Shown: positions 1 through 6,918 of the stretch, one piece after another
Layout: each line of letters opens with the position of its first letter
Position numbering within the stretch: position 1 is the first letter of the stretch
NCBI GenBank assembly: GCA_030618495.1
Contig: JAUXDE010000046.1
Coordinates: 1 to 12,583, forward strand
Reading direction: 5' to 3'
Source: Clostridia bacterium
GTDB taxonomy: Bacteria > UBA6262 > WVXT01 > JAUXBS01
DNA length: 12,583 bases
Notes under the pieces: generated by a model
What the model was told of the DNA's origin: nothing
The model's database searches: none
The model's input: only the letters and a program-made list of their open reading frames with translations
Position numbers and translations under genes: made by a program

Positions 1-2
1 AT

Positions 3-1787
3 TTCTACAATGACATTCAGGTATCGATTACCGTGCTGTCTTTTGATAAGGAAAACGATGCGGATATTCCCGCCCTGATAGGCGCAAGCTGCGCCGTGAG
101 CATTTCACAGGTTCCGCCAATTGAAGGAATGTCTGCGGTGCGTGTGGCAAAAGTGGATGAGGATTATATCATTAATCCCACTTTGGCCCAAAAGGAAGCA
201 AGCGAATTGAACATTGTTATCTCAGGCACAGATGATTCAATCCTTATGATAGAGGGGGAAGCAGAAGAAGTGTCTGAAGAGGTGGTTCTGAACGCGATTA
301 AGGCGGGTCATGAGGAAATAAAGAAATTAATCAAACTTGAAGAATCCATCATAAAAGAATGCGGTAAACCAAAAATTGCTGTAGGCAAGAAAGTACTTGA
401 TGAAACGAAAAAAGAAGAAATAAAAAACAATTTCACCAACAGGCTTAAGGAAATAATGGCAATTGAAGATAAGATAAAAAGAGAGGAAGCAAGAGCCTTG
501 CTTCAGAATGAGGTGCTTGAAAAATATTCTGATGGTTCATTGCCCGGGGAAGAACTTGAAATCAAGGTGGTGCTGGACAATATTGAGAGGACCTGCATTC
601 GCAGATCAATTGTAGAGGAAGGAAAGAGAAGGGGAAACAGAGCCAGTGATGAGATACGCCCGATAAGCGGATGTGCGGGTTTCCTGCCGAGAACACATGG
701 TTCCGCTTTGTTTACACGCGGACAGACGCAGGCTCTTGTTGTGGTAACCCTGGGAACGATGATGGACAGCCAGATAATAGACGGACTGGAAGAGGAATAT
801 AAGAAAAAATTCATGTTTCACTATAATTTCCCTTCATATAGCGTAGGAGAGGTTCGGCCGGACAGGGGCCCCGGGCGCAGGGAAATAGGGCACGGCGCCC
901 TGGCTGAGAGGGCATTGAAACAGGTGCTTCCCGTCAGCGATGATTTTCCTTATATCATAAGGATAGTATCGGATATACTGGAGTCAAACGGTTCATCGTC
1001 AATGGCATCGGTTTGCGGGGGAAGTATTGCCCTGATGGATGCCGGGATAGAAATATCCGCTCCCGTCGCCGGGGTTTCAATCGGGCTGGTAAAGGAACCC
1101 GATAAAACGGTTATACTGTCGGATATAGAAGGGGCAGAGGACCACTACGGTGACCTGGATTTCAAGGCGGCCGGCACGAGAAAAGGTATTAACGCAATAC
1201 AGATGGACATGAAGGTGAAAGGGCTTGACCTGGAAATAATGAAAGAGGTTCTGGCTCGTTCCAAAGCGGGCAGGGAGCACGTTCTGGATGAAATGGAAAA
1301 GATAATAAATGCTCCCCGCGAACAGATATCGCCGCTTGCCCCGAAAATATTAACTATAAAAATCAGCGTTAATAAAATAAAAGACGTTATCGGCCCGGGG
1401 GGTAAGATAATCAAGAAAATCATAGCGGATACATCCGTTAACATGAATGTGGATGATGATGGAACAATTACCATATCCGCGGAAGATTCGAAGTCTGTCG
1501 ATGCTGCAAAAAAGATAGTTGAAGAAATCATAGCCGACGTGGAAGTTGGCAGGATATACAAGGGAAAGGTTGTCCGCATCACAAACTTCGGCGCTTTTGT
1601 TGAAGTACTGCCGGGGAAAGACGGGTTGGTTCATATTTCGCAGTTCTCCACAAAAAGGCTAAACAAGGTGGAGGATTTTTGTTCGGAAGGTGACGAGTTA
1701 CTCGTTAAATGTATTGAAATCGATAAGATGGGAAGAGTCAACCTGAGCCATATTGAAGCATTAAAAAGCGAAGGTAAGGAAAAATAA
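3..1787 (+). CDS. pnp: Polynucleotide phosphorylase (PNPase), 5'-truncated by window edge
   Basis: 3'-to-5' phosphorolytic exoribonuclease of mRNA turnover. The frame is open from base 3, and the first visible residues already match the interior of the first RNase PH domain (VSITVLSFDKEN, then IPALIGAS), so the true start lies upstream and the GTG at 33 is internal. 594 residues are visible against roughly 700 for the family. Domains in order: rest of RNase PH domain 1; the all-alpha linker domain (about nt 270-560); RNase PH domain 2 with the FLPRTHGSALFTRGQTQ signature and the acidic active-site stretch EDHYGDLDFK near nt 1137-1166; a KH domain with VIGPGGKIIKKI near nt 1387; and a C-terminal S1 domain with NFGAFVEV and HISQF (about nt 1545-1760). 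All core motifs look intact. The TAA stop shares one base with the accB start, implying co-transcription. Identification is essentially certain. Confidence 0.98.
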   Translation, partial: FYNDIQVSITVLSFDKENDADIPALIGASCAVSISQVPPIEGMSAVRVAKVDEDYIINPTLAQKEASELNIVISGTDDSILMIEGEAEEVSEEVVLNAIKAGHEEIKKLIKLEESIIKECGKPKIAVGKKVLDETKKEEIKNNFTNRLKEIMAIEDKIKREEARALLQNEVLEKYSDGSLPGEELEIKVVLDNIERTCIRRSIVEEGKRRGNRASDEIRPISGCAGFLPRTHGSALFTRGQTQALVVVTLGTMMDSQIIDGLEEEYKKKFMFHYNFPSYSVGEVRPDRGPGRREIGHGALAERALKQVLPVSDDFPYIIRIVSDILESNGSSSMASVCGGSIALMDAGIEISAPVAGVSIGLVKEPDKTVILSDIEGAEDHYGDLDFKAAGTRKGINAIQMDMKVKGLDLEIMKEVLARSKAGREHVLDEMEKIINAPREQISPLAPKILTIKISVNKIKDVIGPGGKIIKKIIADTSVNMNVDDDGTITISAEDSKSVDAAKKIVEEIIADVEVGRIYKGKVVRITNFGAFVEVLPGKDGLVHISQFSTKRLNKVEDFCSEGDELLVKCIEIDKMGRVNLSHIEALKSEGKEK

Positions 1788-2269
1788 TGAAAAAGAACGA
1801 TAGCAGAAAACCTGACGACCTTGATGAGATAATGAAGGTTTATAAATTAATGGTCAAGGAGAATCTGACCGAAATAAACTGGGATCAGGGTAAAAGGAAA
1901 CTGCTGATAAAACGGAAGTCAAGCCGGCAGGGGCCGGTTGTGGCCGGAAGCCCCGCTGAAATGACCCAAAACGTTCAGCCGGCGGATAATGCGGCAGACA
2001 TTGAAAAGGAGCAAGAGGAGAAAAAGGGAACGGTCAAGATTGAATCTCCGATGAACGGTGTGATTTACAGGTCTCCGTCACCCGGAGACGAGCCTTTTGT
2101 TAAGGAGGGTGACGTTGTTTCCTCAGGACAAACAATATGCATAATAGAAGCAATGAAACTCATGAATGAAATAAAGGCAGAGTGCGCATGTAAGATTGTA
2201 AAGATATATGCGGCTGATGCGGAAAGCGTAAATTCCGGCCAGCCCATATTTCTAATCCTTCCGAAATAA
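1787..2269 (+). CDS. accB: Biotin carboxyl carrier protein of acetyl-CoA carboxylase
   Basis: Carries the biotin that shuttles carboxylate from biotin carboxylase to carboxyltransferase in the first committed step of fatty-acid synthesis. 160 aa, close to the 156 aa of the E. coli protein. The N-terminal segment (about 1-45, with EIMKVYKLM and TEINWDQG) is the AccB oligomerisation region. A charged linker (about 45-80) follows, then the biotinyl domain, which begins with IESPMNGVIYRSPSPG and carries the biotinylation motif EAMKLMNEI; the acceptor is Lys124. The domain has the longer AccB-type form, with an extra 'thumb'-like stretch before the motif, which favours AccB over a decarboxylase subunit. 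The start overlaps the pnp stop (TAATG). The biotin carboxylase gene accC, often the next gene, is not adjacent here. Confidence 0.95.
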   Translation: MKKNDSRKPDDLDEIMKVYKLMVKENLTEINWDQGKRKLLIKRKSSRQGPVVAGSPAEMTQNVQPADNAADIEKEQEEKKGTVKIESPMNGVIYRSPSPGDEPFVKEGDVVSSGQTICIIEAMKLMNEIKAECACKIVKIYAADAESVNSGQPIFLILPK

Positions 2270-2271
2270 AC

Positions 2272-2469
2272 ATGACTAACCAAATTGGATTTCTTGCTGT
2301 TGATATTTACAATATGCTGAAAGATTGCGGCGAAGTAAGCGTTCTGACGGTGAAATCAAAATTGAACGTATCGAACACCCAGGTTTATCTTGCCATCGGA
2401 TGGCTGCTGAGAGAGGGAAAGTTAGATATCAAGAAAGAAGGGGACGATTATCTGGTGAAATTAGTGTAG
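2272..2469 (+). CDS. Small winged helix-turn-helix protein (DUF2582-like)
   Basis: 65-aa protein starting two bases after the accB stop. It opens with IGFLAVDIYNML, has a middle segment that reads as a helix-turn-helix (KSKLNVSNTQVYLAIGWL), then the characteristic AIGWLLREGKLDIKKEG, where the 'GWL-RE-K' core is typical of the DUF2582 winged-helix family. The last strand (DDYLVKLV) would be the wing. Members are small putative DNA-binding or partner-binding domains with no settled function. Position in the pnp-accB transcript suggests co-expression, not a specific target. The TAG stop at 2467-2469 lies inside the left arm of the inverted repeat at 2463-2481, so the present C-terminus may have been shaped by that repeat. 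Family call is good; function unknown. Confidence 0.82.
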   Translation: MTNQIGFLAVDIYNMLKDCGEVSVLTVKSKLNVSNTQVYLAIGWLLREGKLDIKKEGDDYLVKLV

Positions 2470-2481
2470 TAACACTACACT
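2463..2481. repeat. Short perfect inverted repeat matching both ends of the 267-bp element
   Basis: AGTGTAGT-AAC-ACTACACT: two perfect 8-bp arms around a 3-base centre. The same outer bases are the two termini of the palindromic element at 8147-8413 (AGTGTAGT at its left end, ACTACACT at its right end). The flanking T before and G after are also shared. It overlaps the 3' end and stop codon of the winged-helix gene. It could be an excision scar or fully deleted copy of the element, a pre-existing target resembling the ends, or simply a small hairpin. No T-tract follows, so it is not a convincing intrinsic terminator. Confidence 0.7.
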
Positions 2482-2491
2482 GTTTAAACCA

Positions 2492-2506
2492 GAACCGTTC
2501 CGGTTC
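2492..2506. repeat. Inverted repeat just upstream of uppP start
   Basis: GAACCG-TTC-CGGTTC, a perfect 6-bp stem with a 3-base loop, ends six bases before the uppP ATG, where a Shine-Dalgarno sequence would normally sit. The palindrome GTTTAAAC lies at 2482-2489. An mRNA hairpin here could affect translation, or the DNA palindrome could be an operator; neither is shown by sequence alone. Confidence 0.55.
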
Positions 2507-2512
2507 CTATCA

Positions 2513-3310
2513 ATGGATTTTATCAAATCTACCATTATGGGAGTAGTTCAGGGAGCTACTGAATTCCTGCCCGTTTCAAGTTCGGCTCACCTTGTTTTCA
2601 GTCAACATTACCTGGGTTTTAAAAATCCTCAAATACTGTTTAATGTATTGCTTCATTTCGCAACGCTTATGGCGGTCCTGATTTACTTCAGGGAAGACAT
2701 AGGCAGCATACTAAGAAATTTTTATAAATTAAAGGAAATCAAATCAAACGGGCACTGCCGGACTTTCTGGTTTGTCGCCGCGGGCTCTGTACCCACAGCG
2801 GTTATCGGGTATGTATTCAGGGATAACATAGAGGAAATATTCGGCAATATTACGGTAGTGGCGTTACTCCTGGTTTTTACGGGACTCCTGGTTTTTATAA
2901 GCGACAGGATAAGACGGACAACAAAAAACGAAATACAAACAACAATAATTGATGTAATTATTATAGGAACTGTCCAGGGGTTGGCAATACTGCCGGGCAT
3001 TTCACGCTCAGGAATAACCATTGTAGTCGCCCTTCTATTAGGCTTCAACCGCAGGTGGGCCGCGAAGTTCTCATTCCTGCTCGCAATACCCGCTATTATC
3101 GGAGCCACGGTTCTGGAACTGACAAGATTGACAGGTGATTTTAACGGGCATCTGGTTATAATTTATTCCGCCGGGGTAATATCGGCATTTGTCGTCGGGT
3201 ACCTGTCATTGAGAATCCTGATGAAAATCCTGGAAAGCAGGAAACTCAGTTATTTTTCATACTATTGCTGGCTCATAGCTGCAATTGTGTTGCTCCAACA
3301 AATCCTTTAA
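2513..3310 (+). CDS. uppP: Undecaprenyl-diphosphatase (UppP/BacA family)
   Basis: Integral membrane phosphatase that converts undecaprenyl diphosphate to the monophosphate, recycling the lipid carrier of peptidoglycan and other surface polymers. 265 aa, normal family length, with about seven or eight hydrophobic segments. The two signature motifs are intact: QGATEFLPVSSSAHL at residues 14-28 (Glu18 and the Ser cluster) and PGISRSG at 161-167 (Arg165), which together form the active site. The ATG at 2513 gives the canonical family N-terminus MDFIK..IMGVVQG. No clear Shine-Dalgarno precedes it; instead there is a short inverted repeat at 2492-2506. It follows the pnp-accB-winged helix group after 43 bases and could be read through from it. 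Confidence 0.97.
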   Translation: MDFIKSTIMGVVQGATEFLPVSSSAHLVFSQHYLGFKNPQILFNVLLHFATLMAVLIYFREDIGSILRNFYKLKEIKSNGHCRTFWFVAAGSVPTAVIGYVFRDNIEEIFGNITVVALLLVFTGLLVFISDRIRRTTKNEIQTTIIDVIIIGTVQGLAILPGISRSGITIVVALLLGFNRRWAAKFSFLLAIPAIIGATVLELTRLTGDFNGHLVIIYSAGVISAFVVGYLSLRILMKILESRKLSYFSYYCWLIAAIVLLQQIL

Positions 3311-3362
3311 TTAAGGTATGGATGTCACTTCCTATTTTCAGTAGAACCAAAATCATATTATA

Positions 3363-3391
3363 TTGATATTATAATACTAATTTGCTATACT
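3363..3391 (+). promoter_or_regulatory. Predicted sigma70-type promoter for the ftsK operon
   Basis: TTGATA (3363-3368), a 17-bp spacer, then TATACT (3386-3391), with TG two bases before the -10 box (TGC-TATACT, an extended -10). It sits in the AT-rich spacer between uppP and ftsK, about 30 bases before the ftsK ATG, and fits transcription of the ftsK-rodZ-pgsA-thyA-pgpA group. A Shine-Dalgarno-like AAAGGGG lies at 3405-3411. The match to consensus is good; no experimental support. Confidence 0.65.
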
Positions 3392-3422
3392 TGAATTAAT
3401 TCCTAAAGGGGTTCTAATCAGC

Positions 3423-5576
3423 ATGCAAAATAAAAAAACAGAAGAAAAACATAATGAAATTGCCGGGATATTATTATTTGCGCTGGCAATACTTATCTTC
3501 TTAAGTTTAGTTTCCTTCCAGGCAGAAAAATTCTTTCTTGGTAAAATAGGGGAAATCATAGGTTCCGCATTGCTGGGCGTATTCAAGTACGGCGCTTATA
3601 TACTTCCATTCTTAGTGGGCATCTGGGGTTGGACCAATTTCAGGGGGATAGTGATTGAAAAGCCGTACCTGAGATTAGTCAGCATCATAGCCCTGATGCT
3701 CTGTGTGTGCAGTTTTCTTAATCTTGTAGGGGGTAATGATGTCAGAATAGGCGGGAATGTCGGTTGTTTCATTGACGATGGCCTCCTTTCGCCTTTGGTG
3801 GGCAAGGTGGGGTCGTTTATTATCATTCTTACCCTGACTATTGTATTCGTTTCCCTGCTGACGGGAATTTCTCTAAAGGAATTTGCCGGAGGGATGAGCG
3901 GATTAATGAAAGGCATGTCAGAGAGAAGGAAGCGGATAGTCGTTAAAAAACCGGTTAAGGACAGGCAGAGTTCATTGTTGATAAGGCAGAAAGAAAAAGC
4001 CAGGGAACTGGAGAAGAAAAAAGAAAAGAAGAGAATCGAAGAAAAGAGGAAGGAAAGGGAAGCGAAGCAGAGGAAGGAAAAACATCGTTCCAAAACTCCT
4101 TCACAAACCGCGGCGGCCTCCTCTTCCGGCAGTGAAGTTGAATATAAGTTGCCGGTAATGGATTTTCTCAATGCGCCTGCCCCACAGGATACAAAACAGG
4201 AGCAGAGTGAATTAAATGAAAAAGCGCGTGTTCTTGAGAGCACGCTGGATAGTTTTTCGATATCCGCAAAAGTAAGAAAAATATATCCGGGGCCCGTTAT
4301 TACCCGTTATGAAATCGAACTTGCGCCCGGAGTAAAGGTAAGCGCCGTGAGCAGTCTGTCCAATGATCTTGCCCTGGCCCTGAAAGCCAAGACCATAGTG
4401 ATACTGGCTCCGATACCCGGCAAGTCAGCTGTGGGGATAGAGATACCCAACAAGGACAAAAAGATAATACATTTAAGGGAGCTGCTGCAGTCCGATGCCT
4501 ATAAGAAATCAAAGTCGCTGCTCACCTTTGCTCTCGGTAAGACAGTCTCAGGCGGGGACTATGTTGGTGACCTGGCTAAGATGCCCCACCTGCTTGTTGC
4601 CGGCGCGACAGGCGCGGGGAAGAGCGTGTGCCTTAACACCATGGTTACAAGTATATTGTATAAGGCAAAACCCGATGAAGTGAAGTTTATCATGATTGAT
4701 CCTAAAATGGTTGAACTGCCCGTGTACAACGGTATAAAACATTTATTAAATCCCGTGGTTACGAATGTCAAGGAAGCGGTTATAGCGCTGGGGTGGGCTG
4801 TTGCGGAAATGGAAAAAAGGTATAAGAAGTTTGCTGAGCATGTTAAGAGGGATATTGCCGATTACAATGAATTTTCGAGGAAAACCGGGGTGGTGGACCC
4901 GATGCCCGCTATTGTAATCATTATTGATGAACTTGCGGACCTGATGACCATGGCTTCGAAGCAGGTTGAAAAATCGGTACTGCGGATTGCCCAGAAGTCC
5001 AGGGCTGTGGGTATTCACCTGGTGATTGCCACGCAGAGGCCGTCAGTTGACGTTCTTACGGGTATTATTAAGGCCAATATCCCCGCGCGTATTGCCTTCC
5101 AGGTGACTTCAAGAGTCAATTCAAACATAATACTTGATATGAGCGGGGCAGAAAACCTGATAGGCGAGGGGGACATGTACTACCTGCCTTCGGGAGCGCC
5201 GAAACCTGTTCGTCTGCAGGGGGGATACATAGACACGGGAGAAATAAGTAAAATAGTGGAGCATGTGAAATCTCAGGGAAGCCCGGATTATACCGGGGGA
5301 ATTGTGGAGGTTGTATCAAAATTAGCTGAAGGAAAGCCGGGGGGCGGGGAAGATAAGGAATTGACTATGCAGGCATGCCGGCTGATTATTGAAAGGAAAC
5401 AGGCGTCAACTTCGCTGTTCAAGGGCGCCTTGCGAATTAGTGACGGTAGGGCGTCCAACTTGATAAGTTTGCTTGAAACGGCCGGGCTGATAGGGCCGTC
5501 GCAGGGCTCAAGGCCCAGGGAAGTATTTATTAAAGAGATTGAAAAATATCTGGAAGAATTAGAGGCGCAGGAATGA
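3423..5576 (+). CDS. ftsK: DNA translocase FtsK/SpoIIIE
   Basis: Septum-anchored, ATP-driven double-stranded DNA pump that clears the chromosome from the division site and promotes dimer resolution. 717 aa, the compact SpoIIIE-like length. Domains: four membrane segments in about residues 12-150; a Lys/Glu/Arg-rich, probably coiled-coil linker (about 165-225); then the RecA-like motor with Walker A GATGAGKS (394-401) and Walker B IVIIIDELADL (Asp502/Glu503), followed by SRAVGIHLVIATQRP. The C-terminal winged-helix gamma domain starts about residue 650 (RLIIERKQASTSLFKGALRI) and ends near PREVFI. Its presumed recognition helix reads RISDGRASNL where the usual family sequence is close to RIGYNRAARL, so orienting-sequence specificity may differ. 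ATG 3423 follows AAAGGGG and a clear promoter. Its stop overlaps the next gene by four bases. Confidence 0.96.
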   Translation: MQNKKTEEKHNEIAGILLFALAILIFLSLVSFQAEKFFLGKIGEIIGSALLGVFKYGAYILPFLVGIWGWTNFRGIVIEKPYLRLVSIIALMLCVCSFLNLVGGNDVRIGGNVGCFIDDGLLSPLVGKVGSFIIILTLTIVFVSLLTGISLKEFAGGMSGLMKGMSERRKRIVVKKPVKDRQSSLLIRQKEKARELEKKKEKKRIEEKRKEREAKQRKEKHRSKTPSQTAAASSSGSEVEYKLPVMDFLNAPAPQDTKQEQSELNEKARVLESTLDSFSISAKVRKIYPGPVITRYEIELAPGVKVSAVSSLSNDLALALKAKTIVILAPIPGKSAVGIEIPNKDKKIIHLRELLQSDAYKKSKSLLTFALGKTVSGGDYVGDLAKMPHLLVAGATGAGKSVCLNTMVTSILYKAKPDEVKFIMIDPKMVELPVYNGIKHLLNPVVTNVKEAVIALGWAVAEMEKRYKKFAEHVKRDIADYNEFSRKTGVVDPMPAIVIIIDELADLMTMASKQVEKSVLRIAQKSRAVGIHLVIATQRPSVDVLTGIIKANIPARIAFQVTSRVNSNIILDMSGAENLIGEGDMYYLPSGAPKPVRLQGGYIDTGEISKIVEHVKSQGSPDYTGGIVEVVSKLAEGKPGGGEDKELTMQACRLIIERKQASTSLFKGALRISDGRASNLISLLETAGLIGPSQGSRPREVFIKEIEKYLEELEAQE

Positions 5577-6322
5577 TTTACGCAGTGGGAGACAGGTTAA
5601 GAGAAAACAGAAACACAAAGAATCTTACCATTGAAGAAGTTTCGGCGAAAACAAGAATAAGTAAGGGATATATTGAAGCCATGGAAAATGAGAATTACGA
5701 TGTTTTCCCCGCAAAGGTGTATCTCCTGAATTTTATGAAGAAGTACAGTGAATTTCTTGGTCTTGACACGGACGCTATTCTTCACAGGGTAAGAAGTGAA
5801 TACAATAAGGCAGAATCCGTGGAGTTAAGTAAGCTTACAAAAGCTACTGAGAAGACGGGATCTATAAGAAAAAACAGAAAGGTTGTTGCCGCGTTTTTAC
5901 TGCTTCTTGTAATTGCTGCCGGATTATGTGCGGTTTTGCGCATTAAAGCGGTTAACCCGGGAGGCGGTTCGGAAAAGGTTGTTTCAACGGCAGTATCCGG
6001 CTACTCCGGGATTACTAAAAAGGGTATTGACGTTGTGATGGCGACCAGGGACAAAACGTGGGTAAGGGCGACGGTTGACGGGAAACACTACCTTGAAGAA
6101 ATATTGCCTGCCGGCTATGAAAGGAAATTGTCAGCTGAGAAGGAACTTAAGCTCCGAATCGGCAACGTTTACGGGATTGATTTATGGCACGGTGGGGAAA
6201 AAATTGATGTGATTACAGGCAACAGTGGAGACGTTAATGAGATAACTTTTATATATTCTTCCGGGAATAAAAAGGTAAACATCGAAAGGAAAGCTCCGTT
6301 TAATGATAAGGAGCGAAGATAG
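5573..6322 (+). CDS. rodZ: RodZ-like transmembrane helix-turn-helix protein
   Basis: 249-aa protein with the three-part RodZ layout. Residues about 5-75 form a cytoplasmic helix-turn-helix domain of the RodZ type (GDRLRENRNTKNLTIEEVS, SKGYIEAMENENYDVFPAKVYLLNFMKKYSEFLG), which in studied bacteria contacts MreB rather than DNA. A basic stretch (KNRK) precedes one membrane helix at about 103-123. The extracytoplasmic C-terminus (about 145-240) resembles the DUF4115 beta domain (TWVRATVDGKHYLEEILPAG, LRIGNVYGIDLWHGG). The likely role is rod-shape maintenance with the elongasome. The start ATG overlaps the ftsK TGA (ATGA), so translation is probably coupled; ftsK followed by a rodZ/ymfM gene is also seen in Firmicutes. 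Whether MreB is present in this genome cannot be judged here. Confidence 0.88.
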   Translation: MIYAVGDRLRENRNTKNLTIEEVSAKTRISKGYIEAMENENYDVFPAKVYLLNFMKKYSEFLGLDTDAILHRVRSEYNKAESVELSKLTKATEKTGSIRKNRKVVAAFLLLLVIAAGLCAVLRIKAVNPGGGSEKVVSTAVSGYSGITKKGIDVVMATRDKTWVRATVDGKHYLEEILPAGYERKLSAEKELKLRIGNVYGIDLWHGGEKIDVITGNSGDVNEITFIYSSGNKKVNIERKAPFNDKERR

Positions 6323-6330
6323 CCCCTGAT

Positions 6331-6918
6331 ATGGCAAAGGATAGACCGTTAAACGCTGTTACGTATATTAGAATGGCATTTGTTCCTCTTGTCGTGATAT
6401 TTATTCTTGCGGGGAATGTATATACGGTATTGGCTGCGTTTTTGATTTTTGTCGCCGACTTCCTGATTGATATTTATGAAAACCGCGGCGCGGGAAGCAG
6501 GGGGATATTTCCGGTTCTTGTTGATAAGCTGATAATCTCATCGGCGTTCATCGCTTTCGCCGGAACAAGAGACCTGTCAATACCGGTATGGATGGTGATA
6601 TTGATAGTGCTAAACGAGTATGTTACTTCCGGGTTAAGAAACATTGCGATTTCCAGAAAGGACAACGTTTCCATAAAAACGAATCCAAAATTAAGGTTTT
6701 TTTCAAAGGGCGGGATAATAATCATTTCAATTATTCTTGTAGTTAAGCTTGTTTTGAAGGAAAATTCCCAAATAATAATTAATGATGCGAATCAGTTGTT
6801 ATTGAAAACAATACCTTACTGGATAACTCTTATAATTGCCGGGTTCAGCGCGGCATCAGGTATAAATTGCGTTAAAAGAAACATTGAAGTTCTTCGGGAG
6901 GGAGAAGGTAATGAGTGA
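6331..6918 (+). CDS. pgsA: PgsA-like CDP-alcohol phosphatidyltransferase homologue with degenerate catalytic motif
   Basis: 195-aa polytopic membrane protein. PgsA makes phosphatidylglycerol phosphate from CDP-diacylglycerol and glycerol 3-phosphate. Family features outside the catalytic motif are recognisable: an N-terminal LNAVTYIRMAFVPLVV resembling the usual N-LT-xR-x-P start, NEYVTSGLR in the place of the usual REF-VSGLR, and the downstream PKLRFFSKGGIII segment. However, the hallmark DxxDGxxAR..GxxxDxxxD is badly eroded. The region reads DFLIDIYENR (43-52) then RGIFPVLVDK (57-66): the first two Asp are spaced by three residues instead of two, Gly after the second Asp is Ile, Ala of the AR pair is Asn, and the third Asp aligns with Pro61. 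Only the last Asp (Asp65) is clear. The frame is uninterrupted. It may be a pseudoenzyme or divergent enzyme. It starts eight bases after the rodZ stop, with AAGGAG at 6308-6313, and overlaps the next gene by eight bases. Confidence 0.8.
   Translation: MAKDRPLNAVTYIRMAFVPLVVIFILAGNVYTVLAAFLIFVADFLIDIYENRGAGSRGIFPVLVDKLIISSAFIAFAGTRDLSIPVWMVILIVLNEYVTSGLRNIAISRKDNVSIKTNPKLRFFSKGGIIIISIILVVKLVLKENSQIIINDANQLLLKTIPYWITLIIAGFSAASGINCVKRNIEVLREGEGNE

Noticed and set aside
33-35. GTG at 33 as the start of pnp
   Set aside because: The frame is open to the left window edge and the residues before it already match the PNPase interior, so this is not the true start.
2492-2506. GAACCGTTCCGGTTC as a Gram-positive LexA (GAAC-N4-GTTC) box
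   Set aside because: The half-site spacing is seven bases instead of four and the downstream gene is uppP, not an SOS gene.
3596-4243. Long minus-strand open frame opposite ftsK
   Set aside because: It is antisense to the linker and membrane region of a clear gene; the Ser/Phe-rich translation is the mirror of a Lys/Glu-rich coding strand and shows no recognisable domain.
6884-6886. TTG start for the thymidylate synthase-like gene
   Set aside because: ATG 6911 has a far better Shine-Dalgarno and gives the expected N-terminus; the TTG lies well inside the pgsA-like gene.
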